From Plasmodiophora brassicae (lineage: Eukaryota; Endomyxa; Phytomyxea; Plasmodiophorida; Plasmodiophoridae), in the NCBI GenBank assembly GCA_039704465.1, contig JASFAU010000002.1:1550001-1614000 (forward strand): DNA of 64,000 nucleotides, read 5' to 3'. Position 1 is the stretch's first letter, and each line of letters opens with the position of its first letter. The notes below the pieces were generated by a model. The model was not told where the DNA came from. It saw only the letters and a list, made by a program, of their open reading frames with translations, and searched no databases. Below, piece by piece: positions 42,297-53,400 of this stretch. Made by a program: the position numbers and the translations under genes.

Positions 42297-44062
42297 TGAC
42301 CGCGATTCGTTCGTAGACGTTCAGGTATGTTCGTGGTTCGGATTGTCGCTCTAAATGCAAAGTGAGCGACGCCTGAAGCGTCACACGCCCATGCCAAGCA
42401 ATGGTCAAGTCGCGCGCCCAATCCGAGTGGCCAGCCGCGCGTGCGTCGCGCAATTTAGAACATCGTCACCCGTCACGGGCTTCCTGTGCAGTGCGGTGCG
42501 ACTGACAACCGTTCCCTGCAAGTTGCTATTTTTAGGGCGAACGTTCGCCCTGCTGTCGTCCAATGGAACCCTGGGACGCCTCGTTCACATCGTGCCGCAC
42601 AGCGGCATGTTCCCCTCGACTCTCTGCTATCGAGCTCCGGCGACCGCGTCGACTGCGCCAGGCACGAGGTCACGCGCCCGCAACCCGATCTAACAAGGAC
42701 ACACGCCCACCGGGATCGTCTTCTGCTCCCGGGTCCTCATCTTCGCCACCGTTTCCGACGTCTGGAGGGGGTTACGTCATGCGCGGACACACGTGACCTG
42801 GCTCCCGGCACCCACATGACCGACCGTCCTGGCAGATGCCCCTGCTGCCCATTGTTACCATTAGGTTCGACAGTTCGATCGGTCACCACAGCATGCCTGA
42901 TCCGATGTCCCTGCCTTGGTTACCTTTCGTTTCCCGATGCCAACCGGACTGGTTGCTTGGTGGGATCCTGGCGTCCCGCGTTATTGACTATGGCGAACGT
43001 CAACGGACAACCCTTGTGGTGATGATGGTCAACTAATCCGGCATCCATTGCGAGCTCGTGTGTATGTGGCCCATATGGCCCTGCTATTGTAATCGGTGCG
43101 CGCCCGTTCTAGTGTGCCCGTATTGGCACGCCTGGCCTGGGTCGGTGGCACTAATTCGGTACTGGGCCATGGGCATATCCCTTGCCGCCTACCAGGTTTT
43201 CGGCATGGGGTTCCCCAGACTGGACGGCCACCTTTCATAGCCATCGTTGCGGCTTATCGATCGAGCTTGCCCGATCGGTAGTATGGATATTGTAAAATAC
43301 CAACTTTCGACGAAATCTTTCTGCACCGTTTCGTGGCTTTAACCAGCGGCCGGGCAGCACTCTCCCCCAGCCTCCCGGTTACTGATCTAGCACCTGTGAT
43401 CAGTACTCGTCTCTTCTGATGGCCGTTTCCATGCGAGTAGCTAGCGTCAACCGGCGACGTGACGAGCCTTACAGCCGCACGTTATACGGAGTGCCATGTG
43501 CTTCGGTCAGCATGAGTTCGCGTTGTGGACGCGCTGGCTTGCCGATGGCAACTGATGCGGGTTCGCAGGAAAGACGACCATCGCCTCGCAGTCAAGTGCA
43601 CGTGTGCGAGCGGCATGGCGTCTCGAGCCTGTAGGCTCCTGGCACCCGATATCACCGGCAGCGGCTTGGACGGATGCGATCTGAGACAACGACGACCAGT
43701 GAAGCAAACCACGGCCAGGCGTTCGAAAGCGGGTACTCCACTATCGATATGCGGTACCCTGTCCGGCGGGAGGAGTTAGCGTTTCGTACTTCGGCTTTGC
43801 CGGGTACGCCGAAGACGATGGATGTCTTGATGGGGGGTCGCGGTGTCTGCCTCAGTACCCGGGGGCCTACATTGCAAGTCTCATATTCCATCGGCGCAGA
43901 ACGGTCTATCCAGGCGTGAGCCGCCGAGTCGATCTAAACAGTTCTCTCATGATCGATCGATTAGGACCGATTTCCCTGTCGAGATGGTGGCTTCCGGGTA
44001 CGTACACGTTCGTTGTCGCCCGGGTTTTCATAGGGAGCACCAATTGAGGTTTCTTTCATTTC
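42297..44062. other. Spacer between the tandem oxygenase copies
   Basis: The promoter of copy 1 occupies the left end, and from 43981 the sequence matches the downstream flank of copy 1 (from 40903), marking the edge of the duplicated unit. The roughly 1.3 kb between has only short, unsupported frames. Confidence 0.5.
42535..42550. promoter_or_regulatory. Perfect 16-bp palindrome upstream of copy 1
   Basis: GGGCGAACGTTCGCCC lies about 240 bp upstream of the copy 1 start and directly adjoins a ctatttttag (TATA-like) stretch. Copy 2 retains a decayed version, ggacgaaagttcgccc, in two tandem copies at the equivalent place. Confidence 0.65.
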
Positions 44063-45583
44063 TTATTGGGCTCTGGGAATCGAAGGGGGAAGCCCTACGC
44101 GCCCTCGAGAATAAAGGTGTCGTCGCCTACCGACAAGTCGGCGCGAACCTTTCTGATTGGGGTCTGGGCATCGATGGGAGAAGCCCTGTGCCCGGAGCAG
44201 GTCTAACGCGCCGTCGAGAAGAACGGTGTCGTCGCCTACCGACAAGTCGGCGCGAACCTGGTCGAAGCGCTGACCGAGCACAGTCTCGCGCGCTGCTTGC
44301 ACCATATGGGTCGTCCAGCACGGTCGGTGTCGCTGCCGCCTCGCCCTCATCTGCTTAGGCAGCGGACGATGGGACTGCAGGTCGAAGCCCTCCTTCGGAC
44401 GCACGACGATAACGCGGACCTCGACAGATCGACGTGATCCCGTGCCGACCGGAACAGATGAATGTGGCGTACGCCGCGAGTCAAACACGAACGCCTGGCC
44501 GAACGCCATCCTCGGTTTCCAGAACCACGTGTTGTTCCTGTTTCCCGGTGTCGGGCAGACAACTTGCGACGTTAGAGGGTTCGACACTTTCTCGCAGCCG
44601 GACGCGATCTTGCATTCTCTGGCCTGGCCATCGCATAACGTCTCGACCGACATCATCGCCAACGGACTCGATGTGACAACGTCAACAGTCGGCGCCCAGA
44701 CATTAAAGGTATGGGCCAGCTCCATGAACGCACCCGCGTTCTCGACGTTTCCGTTGCCGAATGCCTTATCGAGGCGCTGGAAGGTCGGTGACGTAGCCAG
44801 ACGGTACTGGAATTGCCGTTTCAAGCCGCCGAGCTCGTTCAGGACGGTGTGGAGCGTGGCATTGCTTGTGTAGTCGATGTGCACCAGTGGCAGTTGACGC
44901 ATGCTGCCAATTTGCGACGCTTGGAAGAAATCAGTTGTTCGGTACTGCCCACGGGTTACAACAGCGATCCAGTCAGCCCTGCCCATGCGATTCAACTCGT
45001 CTTGAACGGATTTCTGCACTGCCATGCCGAAACCGATGAGGTCGTTCGCTGTGACAACGTCACTCGTCTTGACCGATGCGAGGACGGGCAGCGTGCTTTC
45101 CGGCAGGTTGATGAAGCTGAAGCCTCGTCGATGGTTAGACTCGAAGCTGGCAAGGATGGAGGCGTTTTCTGGATGTCCCAGGTCCTTCAGTTCGAGACGA
45201 CTGGTGGCCGTGGCCGAATCCAAACCCAACAGGTAGCAGTTCTCGCCTCCAGATCTGGCCGCGAAGTCGCTGACGCCATAAGGAATCTCACAGAGCGGGT
45301 TCGTAATAGTACCATCATCGTTGTCGACACCGTCGCCGTCTGTGAAGGTCGAGTCATCGGAACCGTTACGGGCCTGGTCGTAACGGGCCTGGTCGTAACG
45401 GGCCTGGTCGTAACGGGCCTGGTCGTAACGGGCCTGGTCGTAACGGGCCTGGTCGTAACGGGCCTGGTCGTAACGGGCCTGGTCGTAACGGGCCTGGTCG
45501 TGACCGGAACGGCGTAGGTGGCGAATGGTTGCAACGCCAGCGGCGGCGGCAGCCAACACCAGAACAGCGGTTAGCCAACGCAT
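44063..45583 (-). CDS. CmcJ-like putative oxygenase, secretory pathway (copy 2, expanded repeats)
   Basis: 506-aa paralogue of copy 1, near-identical over most of the core (same HxD block PLVHIDYTSN and RTPHSSVP). Differences: nine DQAR(Y/N) units after the signal segment instead of one, small indels, and a longer C-terminus. The tail is extended by about 28 residues because a piece of roughly 90 bp near the 3' end is duplicated (44070-44148 against 44157-44263), shifting the reading past the stop used in copy 1. The very high similarity implies a recent direct tandem duplication. Single exon. Activity and substrate are unknown. Confidence 0.6.
   Translation of the reverse strand: MRWLTAVLVLAAAAAGVATIRHLRRSGHDQARYDQARYDQARYDQARYDQARYDQARYDQARYDQARYDQARNGSDDSTFTDGDGVDNDDGTITNPLCEIPYGVSDFAARSGGENCYLLGLDSATATSRLELKDLGHPENASILASFESNHRRGFSFINLPESTLPVLASVKTSDVVTANDLIGFGMAVQKSVQDELNRMGRADWIAVVTRGQYRTTDFFQASQIGSMRQLPLVHIDYTSNATLHTVLNELGGLKRQFQYRLATSPTFQRLDKAFGNGNVENAGAFMELAHTFNVWAPTVDVVTSSPLAMMSVETLCDGQARECKIASGCEKVSNPLTSQVVCPTPGNRNNTWFWKPRMAFGQAFVFDSRRTPHSSVPVGTGSRRSVEVRVIVVRPKEGFDLQSHRPLPKQMRARRQRHRPCWTTHMVQAARETVLGQRFDQVRADLSVGDDTVLLDGALDLLRAQGFSHRCPDPNQKGSRRLVGRRRHLYSRGRVGLPPSIPRAQ
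45365..45499. repeat. Coding 15-bp minisatellite, nine units
   Basis: Unit GTAACGGGCCTGGTC (plus strand) encodes DQARY on the minus strand. There are nine almost identical units in copy 2 and one in copy 1. A multiple-of-three period keeps the frame. Confidence 0.97.
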
Positions 45584-45624
45584 TGATCGCGATTCGTTCG
45601 TAGAACTTCAGGTATGCGAGCGAG

Positions 45625-45819
45625 GTTCGGGTTGTCGTAGTTTGAGTTGTCGTAGTTCGAGTTGTCGTAGTTTGAGTTGTCGTAGTTCGAGTTGTCGTAG
45701 TTTGAGTTGTCGTAGTTCGAGTTGTCGTAGTTTGAGTTGTCGTAGTTCGAGTTGTCGTAGTCTGGGTTGTCGTAGTTCGAGTTGTCGTAGTTTGAGTTGT
45801 CGTAGTTCGAGTTGTCGAG
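45625..45819. repeat. Non-coding 15-bp minisatellite, thirteen units, 5' leader of copy 2
   Basis: Units alternate GTTTGAGTTGTCGTA and GTTCGAGTTGTCGTA, giving a 30-bp higher-order period. It begins 42 bp upstream of the copy 2 start. The equivalent position of copy 1 (near 42335) holds a single related unit, gttcggattgtcgct. Confidence 0.97.
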
Positions 45820-45970
45820 CTAAATGTAAAGTGAGCGACAACCGAAGCGTCACGCCCTGCCAGGCACGGTCAGGTCGCGCCCCGCAGTCCTGTGTGGGGC
45901 GCCGTGCCTGCGTCGCTGTTTTTAGAACGAGTGTCGTCACCCGTGCGCCTGACGACTTCTGCAACGTGCC

Positions 45971-46030
45971 ATTTTTAGGACGAAAGTTCGCCCGGCTGTA
46001 ATTTTTAGGACGAAAGTTCGCCCGGCTGTC
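45971..46030. repeat. Two tandem 30-bp units with decayed palindrome
   Basis: atttttaggacgaaagttcg followed by cccggctgt(a/c) is repeated at 45971-46000 and 46001-46030. It corresponds to the single palindrome-bearing segment upstream of copy 1. Confidence 0.9.
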
Positions 46031-46279
46031 ATCGCATGGGGACCCTTGGACGTTTCGATCAGATCGTGCCACGCAGCGACCCTATGGGGCGCGTGCGCGA
46101 TCCCCCGTCGAGCTCCTCCGGCGACAGCATCGACTGCTACTCGACCGTAGGCCCAATCTGCACACCAAGACAGCGTCTGGCCGGCAGGCGACGCCGATGA
46201 CACCGAAGCAGATGGGAACAGCAGACACCGATCCCGGCACCGTCTCTAATACCGAAACGTTGAATTTTCATTGTCCGGT

Positions 46280-49200
46280 TCAGCGCCTGCTCTTGCGTGC
46301 ACTGGCTTTCCCCGCTTTCCTGGCTTTGGATTTGCCGGCCAGGTCGTCGAACGTGCCCCGGGTCTTGGCCTGGTGGCGACGACTAAGCGCCCGAGGGTCC
46401 AGCGTCCTGTACGCGTACGGCTCGAGCGCCTGTCCCTTCCGTTTGGCGTCGCCGCCTGCATTCTGCTTCTTCACCGACGTTCGCCGCCGCTTATCGGGAC
46501 GAGCGACCGGTTTGGGTCCCTGCCGCTTAACGTTATCGTCGTCCGCGTCGTCATCGTCGATGATGAGCTTGCCGAACTCGTCGACTGGGAATGAACCTCC
46601 CGCGTCCTGCCGTTGCCGTTTCCCTGCACTCCCCGAAGCGCGGACGTTCTTCGCCGCCAACGACCCGTCGAGAAGGTCGACTGGATCGTCCGTCGACGCC
46701 AGCCATGGCGCTGCTGCTGTTGGTGCTGCTGCTCGCTGATCATCGTGCTCGTCGTCAGCGGCCTCGCCCCCGAACAGGACATCTTCGTATTCCTCACCAG
46801 CGCCACCGTCGACGCGCTTCGCCGGTCGTTTGTCACGTTTCTTGCGCTTGTTGTTGCGCTCGATGCCATCGAGGAACGCCCGGTGCCGTTCAGGAACGAG
46901 CGGTCGCAGGTCGTCAAACGCGAACCGCCGAAGAAGCCGTTCGAGTATCACGCGCGTCTTCTGACGGAACCTGTTCTTGCTCTCGTCGCCCCATTTGAAC
47001 AGCCCGGCGATGATCGCCGGAAGGTGCGGGCGAAGCGCGTCGGCGCCCAGGCTCGACACGGCCACCTTGATGAACCCGAGCACCGACTGCACCACTTCCC
47101 GGCTACGATTCTGCAACAGCAACAGCACCGTCTCCAGCATCTGCAGCGGAACGTTCGTCGACAGGCCGATGCAAATGAAACGCGCAACGTTACCTGGGTC
47201 GTCGACTCGGCCGTCAGCACCGCCTTCTTCTCGTACAGGATGCGGGACAGGGCCAGGACGGTGGCGCTCTGCATGTGCTGGGTGCCGGCGAGGCCGCCGA
47301 GGACCATCATCTGGAATTCCACCAGGTCGACCCGGTCCGCCATGGACAGCAGCGTCGTGTACGCGGCGTCGCGCGTCTTGAAGCTCGTCTCCTTCACGGC
47401 GAGAATGCATTCGCCCAGCACGACCGGCAGTGTCTCCTCCAGGGACTCGACCGGAATGCGCTTCGCCAGCTCGCCGATGCAACGTAATCGCGCCTTCTTC
47501 GCTGGCGCCGCTGCAGGACACAACGTAAGACAGCGAATACGGCGGGGAGATGACGAGCCGACCCAGATGCTGCAGGTTCTCAGCGAACTCGTTGACGGTG
47601 GCGACGACGTCGTTGCAGAACATGTCCGGGTGCCTCTCGAGCAGCAGGCGCCAGGCCTTGTAGGCGCGCTTCTGCATGGGGCCGTCGGCGTTCGACGACA
47701 GGTACGGCGAGACGGCGCGAAGCAACCGGTCGCGATTGCCGTCGTCCAGCTGGGCGCACATGCTGATCGCGATGTCCATCATGGCGCGGCGCGTGTCCGC
47801 GTCACCCTCACCCGCCGACGTCAGCAACCGCTTCAGAACGGACTTGAACCTAACACGATGGCCATGTTAGCGCGCACGCCCCACACACCGACAGGTGAAC
47901 AACCGGCAACTGACATGCGGTTCACGAGATCGGGACGGGCGATCGACGACCATCGCTGGGCGCAGTCCAGCATGACTTGTCGATAGGCGCAACGAGGGTC
48001 GGAGGCGATCGTTGAGATCACGGTGAAGAGCGCAGGGAGCAGGACGCCAGCAACGGCATTGATGCAGTCGGGGCTGGGGGTCGGTAACGCGATCAGTCCC
48101 TTGCAGATGGGGCCACGACCGCTCTCTGATGACGACAGGTGCTTGCAGAGCGATGCGATCAGCGCACCGGGCAGGACCGCGTCCGCGTCGGCAGGCGCCA
48201 GGCAGAACGTCGGGAAGCAGGTCCAGAGTTGCAATATGACGGCACGAAGCGCCTGTCGCTGGGAATCATCCTGCATCGATGACGAGCGCGCCTCCAGGCG
48301 TTCGATCAGCGGAAGCAGGACGTTGCCGAAGACGGCGAGGGGCGACCCGCGTGCCGACGACTGCAACAGTGGCAGAAGGTAGGCGCGGGATGACGTGAGG
48401 CCGTCGGCGATGGGCCCATCGTCAGCGACGGCGTCGAGTTGCAACGGGAGCAGCTCGAGGACGATGCCGGCGCCGAGCGTGGCGACGGCGGAAGCGATGG
48501 CGGACTGGGCGGCTTGCGTCTGGGAGCCCGTCATCTCGTCAGGCGCTGCCGTGCACAACGCATCCACTGATAGGATTAACGACGACAGGGCGGGGGTCAG
48601 CCGCGACGTCGCCTGGATCGCGGTGCAGATGATGGGGAACAGCGACGGCCAATGCGATTTGAACCTGTGCGGGAGGCGGTTAGATGAGGCGTCGTTCGAG
48701 AAGCGCTGGAGCGGTTACCGATAGGACAGAATCGATTCGACAGCGCTCATCAGGTCGGCGGGGTGCGGCGTGCATTCCTTGACGATTCTGGTCATGGCTT
48801 CGATGGTGGCCTTCCTCACCGGCTGCTTGTCGTGCAGGAGGAGGTCGACGAGGAGACTGGCCACTGGGACCTCGTTGGGCGTCAGGTGCACAACGCAGGC
48901 GGCCACTGCGGGAATCCAGGCGCAGAGCCCACCGACGTCGTTAGGCGATGGTTGCTGTGCCGTCAGCAGGCGCAGCATGCCCTCGAGGAACGCTTGGGAG
49001 CGCCCCGAGCACGCGACGGCCACTTCAACGACCTGCGCAACACGAAGCGCCAGCACCGGTGCCTTCAGCGCCTTGTCGTGCAACTTCTCCAGTAGATCAG
49101 CAGCGGCCGCCTCTGGTAGGGCGTTGATAACACCAGTGGAATGCAGGAGACCGCACACATGAAGGGCGGCCTGCTCGCCGCCGTCTTCGTCGTTTTGGAC

Positions 49201-49839
49201 GTCACGAAGCAGACAGTGCAGAGCGGCCCGCGAAACAGCAGCTGGAAGCGTCTGCAGGTATTCAACGAGCTTTCGGACGGCATGGCACGCCGCCTTGCGA
49301 ATCTTGGGGCGCGGGTCACACGAGAACACGAGGAACGACTGCAGAAGGCGAAGCTGCGGCGGGGCGGTCCACGACGACCGCGCGATGTGTACCGACAGGA
49401 CGGCAAGCGACGTCAGAATGTGCCGCGTCGTTATCGAGGACTGCGCGTGGGCCTGCAGGGTGCGTAGCAGGGCCTCGGTCGCATCGGTGGACTTGGCGGT
49501 TAGAACGGCGGGTGGAACACCGGGCGACGACGTCAGCAACGACGACAGCAGGTAGCACACACCCTCCGTCATAGACGTATCCGTTTCGCCAGCCCGTTCC
49601 AGCATGGACATCAGAGCGCCAAAGTACGCCGTCGCGGACGGCTCGTGACCGTTCGCCGCGATCACCTCGCCTATCGCTTCCAGCACCGCCTTCGCGGCCA
49701 CTGGCGTGGTCGGCCGCGACCGGACCGCTTCAAACGCATCGCCCAATGCCGCCTGCGACCCACATTCGTCGTCGCTCTCAACCTCCATCGTCACACCATG
49801 ACGTTGATGCGGATGGCCCGCCTTCTTCACGGACGGCAT
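46280..49839 (-). CDS. RRP12: RRP12 ribosome-biogenesis/export factor
   Basis: Large HEAT-repeat protein that accompanies pre-40S particles through processing and nuclear export. At least four exons. The N-terminal part (from 49839 or the nearby 49788 Met) has HEAT-like helices such as LLRTLQAHAQSSITTRHILT and PRPKIRKAACHAVRKLVEY. The middle exon holds PICKGLIALPTPSPDCINA. The C-terminal exons hold VLGFIKVAVSSLGADALRP, KNRFRQKTRVILERLLRRF, an acidic linker (LIIDDDDADDDNVKRQGPKP) and the terminal basic tail with DPRALSRRHQAKTRGTFDDL, all typical of RRP12/NUC173. It is divergent from the hydroxyacid oxidase. CGGACTCCG elements lie in the shared promoter. Confidence 0.92.
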
Positions 49840-49875
49840 TCTCGTCTCGTCAGCGTCAGCCACGTTGCAGGGTCC

Positions 49876-49906
49876 CGGACTCCGTGACGGACTCCGCGGT
49901 CTCCGC
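49876..49906. promoter_or_regulatory. Tandem CGGAGTCCG elements between RRP12 and hydroxyacid oxidase
   Basis: CGGACTCCG is at 49876-49884 and again at 49888-49896, followed by the variant CGGTCTCCGCGC at 49896-49907. On the RRP12 strand this reads GCGGAGACC-GCGGAGTCCG-TCACGGAGTCCG, starting about 37 bp upstream of the RRP12 Met. The arrangement closely mirrors the KRR1 leader. Confidence 0.6.
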
Positions 49907-50059
49907 GCAGACCAATGGGCCGTCCGGCGACGATCCCCCCAACAACAAAAAACAGCGCGCAAAGCAATTTCGTGCTGCAAAACGCGAGCCCAAACGACGG
50001 CCTGTTTTTGTTGCCGAACTTGGCTCATTTTCGTATTCGCCGTTCGGTGGAGGGCGTCG

Positions 50060-51290
50060 ATGGCGTCCGGCGACGACGACGACATCCTGCCGGTCGTACG
50101 CGTGGACGACCTGCAGGAGTACGCTCGCCGGCACCTGCCGCCCAACGCGTGGAACTATTACTCGAGCGGCGCCAACGACGAGAACCTGTTGCGCGAGACG
50201 CGCAAAGCGTATGCGCGGTGGCTGCTGCGCGCCCGCGTTCTTCGCGGCGCGCGTGTCCCGCCCGATACCACGTGCCATGTCGTCGGCGGCACCGTCCGGT
50301 CGCCGATCTGCGTCGCGCCCACTGCCATGCAGCGCATGGCGCACCCCGACGGCGAAATCGGTACCGGTTCCCGTTTGCTCCCACACGACGCGTTTGTTGA
50401 TTTGTTCTCCAGCGAGCTGCCGGGCAGCGGCAAAGCTGGGCGCCTGCTACACGTTGAGTTCGTGGGCAACGACGTCGTTGGAGGATGTGGCAGCGGCGCA
50501 GGCGACAGTCGATCCCAGTGCCGTGCGATGGTTCCAACTGTACGTCTACAAAGATCGGTCGCGAACGGCGGGAATGATTCGTCGCGCGTGCGCCTCTGGA
50601 TACCGCGCTCTTGTCCTGACCGTCGATGCCCCGCTCCTCGGCCGCCGGGAGCGTGACGTCCGCCAACCGTTCCGCCTGCCGGCGCCGCTTCAGCTGGCGA
50701 ATTTCAGTGAGATGCTGGGCGCAACGGCGCCGTCGAATCAGTCGGCGCTAGCGGCGCACGTGACCGACATGATTGACAGCACGCTCAACTGGGACGACCT
50801 GCATTGGCTCGCGGCGCAGTCGACGATCCCGTTGATCATCAAGGGCGTTCTTCGTGCGGACGACGCGATAATGGCGGCAAGGCATCCCGCTGTGGCGGCG
50901 ATCGTCGTGTCGAGCCACGGTGGACGGCAACTGGATTGTGGGCGCGCCACCATCGATGCACTGCCCGATGTCGTCAGTGCCGTTCGTGGCACCGGCAGCG
51001 ACATGGACGTTTACCTTGACGGTGGCGTTCGCCGGGGGACTGACGTCCTGAAAGCGCTGGCACTTGGCGCCAAGGCTGTCTTCGTGGGACGCCCCGTACT
51101 GTGGGGGCTCGCATACCAGGGGCAACAAGGCGTCGAGCTGGCTCTGCAGATGATGAACGATGAGCTGTCCCTGGCGATGACGCTGGTCGGCGTATCAACA
51201 CTCGACGATATCACACCGGAACACGTCGAGCACAATGATGCTGTTCGTTCGTCCCTTGCAAAGCGGGCCTACCCGACGAGCCGGCTCTAA
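50060..51290 (+). CDS. Peroxisomal (S)-2-hydroxyacid (glycolate-type) oxidase
   Basis: FMN enzyme oxidising glycolate or related 2-hydroxyacids with release of H2O2. Two exons (50060-50360, 50413-51290) around a 52-nt intron; splicing gives EIASCRAAAKLGACYTLSSW. Family landmarks are AWNYYSSGANDENLLRETR, PICVAPTAMQRMAHPDGE, WFQLYVYKDR, GYRALVLTVDAPLLGRRERD, PLIIKGV (active-site Lys), VSSHGGRQLD (catalytic His and substrate Arg) and YLDGGVRRGTDVLKALALGA. The C-terminus is PTSRL; SRL is a peroxisomal PTS1 signal. About 392 aa, the usual length. Substrate preference (glycolate, L-lactate or long-chain) cannot be decided by eye. Confidence 0.95.
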
Positions 51291-51641
51291 ACGCCTCGTG
51301 TTCCTAGTTACGTTGTCGCTCCGCGCGTGCATCTGTCTGTGATGTATTCCCGCCACGCGAGCACCGTTCCAAGAGTCTTCGCCCCCCGGCGACCGGTTCA
51401 AGACCTCTGGTCGCCTCAGTGCGGTCTCTGACGCAACTGAGCACCGCCATCGAGGCAGCTTACACTGTCTCGCGCAGGCGACGTCACCAGAAGCAGAATA
51501 CGAGTTTACGAATCCTTCCCACTGATTGTCGTAGTCGACGGGCAGATATGAGGCGGTGACTGGTACGTAGAAAGAAAAATTGGTTTGCTTCAACCAGTGA
51601 ATTCTGCGTTCGGGCGTCAGGCAACGCCACCGGGTGTGCAC
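51291..51641. other. 3' flank of DUF7918-like copy A
   Basis: Contains a decayed match to the 3' flank of copy B (reading SYLPVDYD and NSYS on the minus strand in both). It is therefore part of the duplicated unit. No independent gene is supported. Confidence 0.5.
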
Positions 51642-52770
51642 TCAGTCATCCGTCAAGTCGATGACAGCACCGTTCCAGGCGGGGGGTTCCTTCTTGGCCC
51701 TCTTTGCCCCAGTAGCCTGATCTCGAACTTCGGGCTGCTGATCCCTTTTGCAGGAGAAGTTGTAGGCCCCGATCGACGTATCATACACCGCCTCCTGCAG
51801 GTGGTCGTTCAGCAGGTCGCGTACTTGTTCACGAAGGCGTTCCACAGACAAGTGGCTGAAGCCGGCTGGAAGATGTGAGGCGCCAAATCGACGTCGCATG
51901 AAAGTAACAATAGCACTCTTGGGTAGCGCATCCAAGAGGACACCGTCGAAAGCGATCATAGCCTCGTTCTTGACGTGACCAGCTAATTCGTCAGCTTCCT
52001 CGTTTTGTTTGGGCAGGATTCCTTTCAGCTCCAGGCCATCTATCGTCACACAACCGAGTGTCAGATGTTACAATGTGTGTCGGTGGTTCTCCCGCTCATG
52101 CCTCACATCGCGTATTATAGCGAAACACGAACTCCAGGTAATGGACATCCTCAGTGTCTCGCGTCCGGACAAACGAATGCGGCCGGCCGGCCTTCTTTAT
52201 CCCGTCGAACCCCACCACGCAGCCATTGTGTTTCAGTTGCTTCTCCGTGCCCGCCTTGCTACTGACGAATTGCCCTCTGCGGACATCGTTTGAAAGGGAA
52301 GCACATCGGACAAACTTGACGCGAATGTGTCCCCAGGCGCCAGACGGCCCCGACCCGTCGCCGTCGTCGTCTTCACGCTTCTGCATGACCGGCGCCGTGA
52401 ACATGAAAGGCTGCAATTCATCCACATTGACCAGGTTGCCGTTGCTCGATAGCGGTGCGTTGCTGATGAAAACCACCCCAGTTACCCGGACGCCGTCAAC
52501 AGCGATCTGGGCGCGACGCGCTGTCTGCTCGCTCAAATGTGGGCGGTGGACCCTGCGTCAATTGTTATACAAACGCACAACGGAAGCGGACAGGTCGACG
52601 GACGTCAAAGCGATCCAGAATTTACGCCCCACGACGCTCTCGATGTAGCACGAGGCGACCTTCAGGCGGCCGCCGCGCTCGGTCGTCGTCTCTGGACGCA
52701 GTTCAGGGGCAATACCGACGCCCTCAATGCCAACTTGGACTTCGACGTCATCGACGCCGACCTGCGCACG
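51642..52770 (-). CDS. DUF7918-like protein with C-terminal SUMO-interaction-like motif (copy A)
   Basis: Core exons joined by GT-AG introns: an N-terminal part with VQVGIEGVGIAPELRP and LKVASCYIESVVGRKFWIAL, spliced to VHRPHLSEQTARRAQIAVDG. A central part has SGPSGAWGHIRVKFVRC and EKQLKHNGCVVGFDG. Then come FVFRYNTR spliced to YGLELKGILPKQNEEADEL, helical regions, a basic patch (GAKRAKKE) and the end VIDLTDD. The layout (YIES block, VDG block, G-I-V-R block, EK-LK-H-G, F-F-YR, GI-P) is that of the DUF7918 domain known mainly from fungi. VIDLT is a canonical SIM pattern. The first exon is not placed; a good gtaagcgcg donor sits just upstream of an unassigned ATG. Function unknown. Confidence 0.65.
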
Positions 52771-53400
52771 CTGCGCATACCGACACGACAGTTAGGCATG
52801 CTAGAGCGCATCGCGTCCTGGACGGCGCGCTTACAGACCATGCCAGGGAATGCAGCCGCCGTCGCCGGCACCGCGCACAATAAGCCAGAAAACGCCGCCG
52901 CCGCCGCAGTTTGGCAACGTTGATCCAGTTTGCGAGTGATGCGCCGTTGATGTGATCTGTCGAACAGTCGGTTGACGGTGACGCCGTTCCATGTGGCGGC
53001 TTCCTTGTTGGCTGTTTCAGCTCCAGGCCTGATCAACATGCCCTGTACATGTCATAAATCTCGTCGCCGCGGTTGTGCACGCAACCTTTCCGCAAACCGA
53101 GTACAATCATGTGCCCGAAGCCTTTCCACGGAGAGAATGCTTGGGTTCGCCAGAAAACTCCGATCGCCGCCATTGAGGCAGCGTAGACTGTCTTGCGAAT
53201 GCAGACGCCGTCTCCACAAACCGAGTACGAGTTTGCGAAGCTCTCCCGCTGACTGTCGTAGTCGACGGGCAGATATGACGCGATGACGATAGTAGGTAGG
53301 GAGCACACCAGACGCCTACATTAAGTCGAAAAAGAAGACTGATTTGCGTCAATCAGTGAATTCTGCGTTCGGGCGTCAGTAAACGGCACCACGTGTATGC
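52771..53400. other. Spacer between DUF7918-like copies
   Basis: Holds the unplaced 5' end of copy A (candidate donor gtaagcgcg on the minus strand near 52835) and the 3' flank of copy B. The short minus frame 53033-53308 (SYLPVDYDSQRESFANSYS) matches the downstream flank of copy A but has no clear start or family. Confidence 0.45.

Noticed and set aside
45365..45819. CRISPR-like repeat array
   Set aside because: The units are contiguous 15-mers without unique spacers in a eukaryotic gene context; they are minisatellites.
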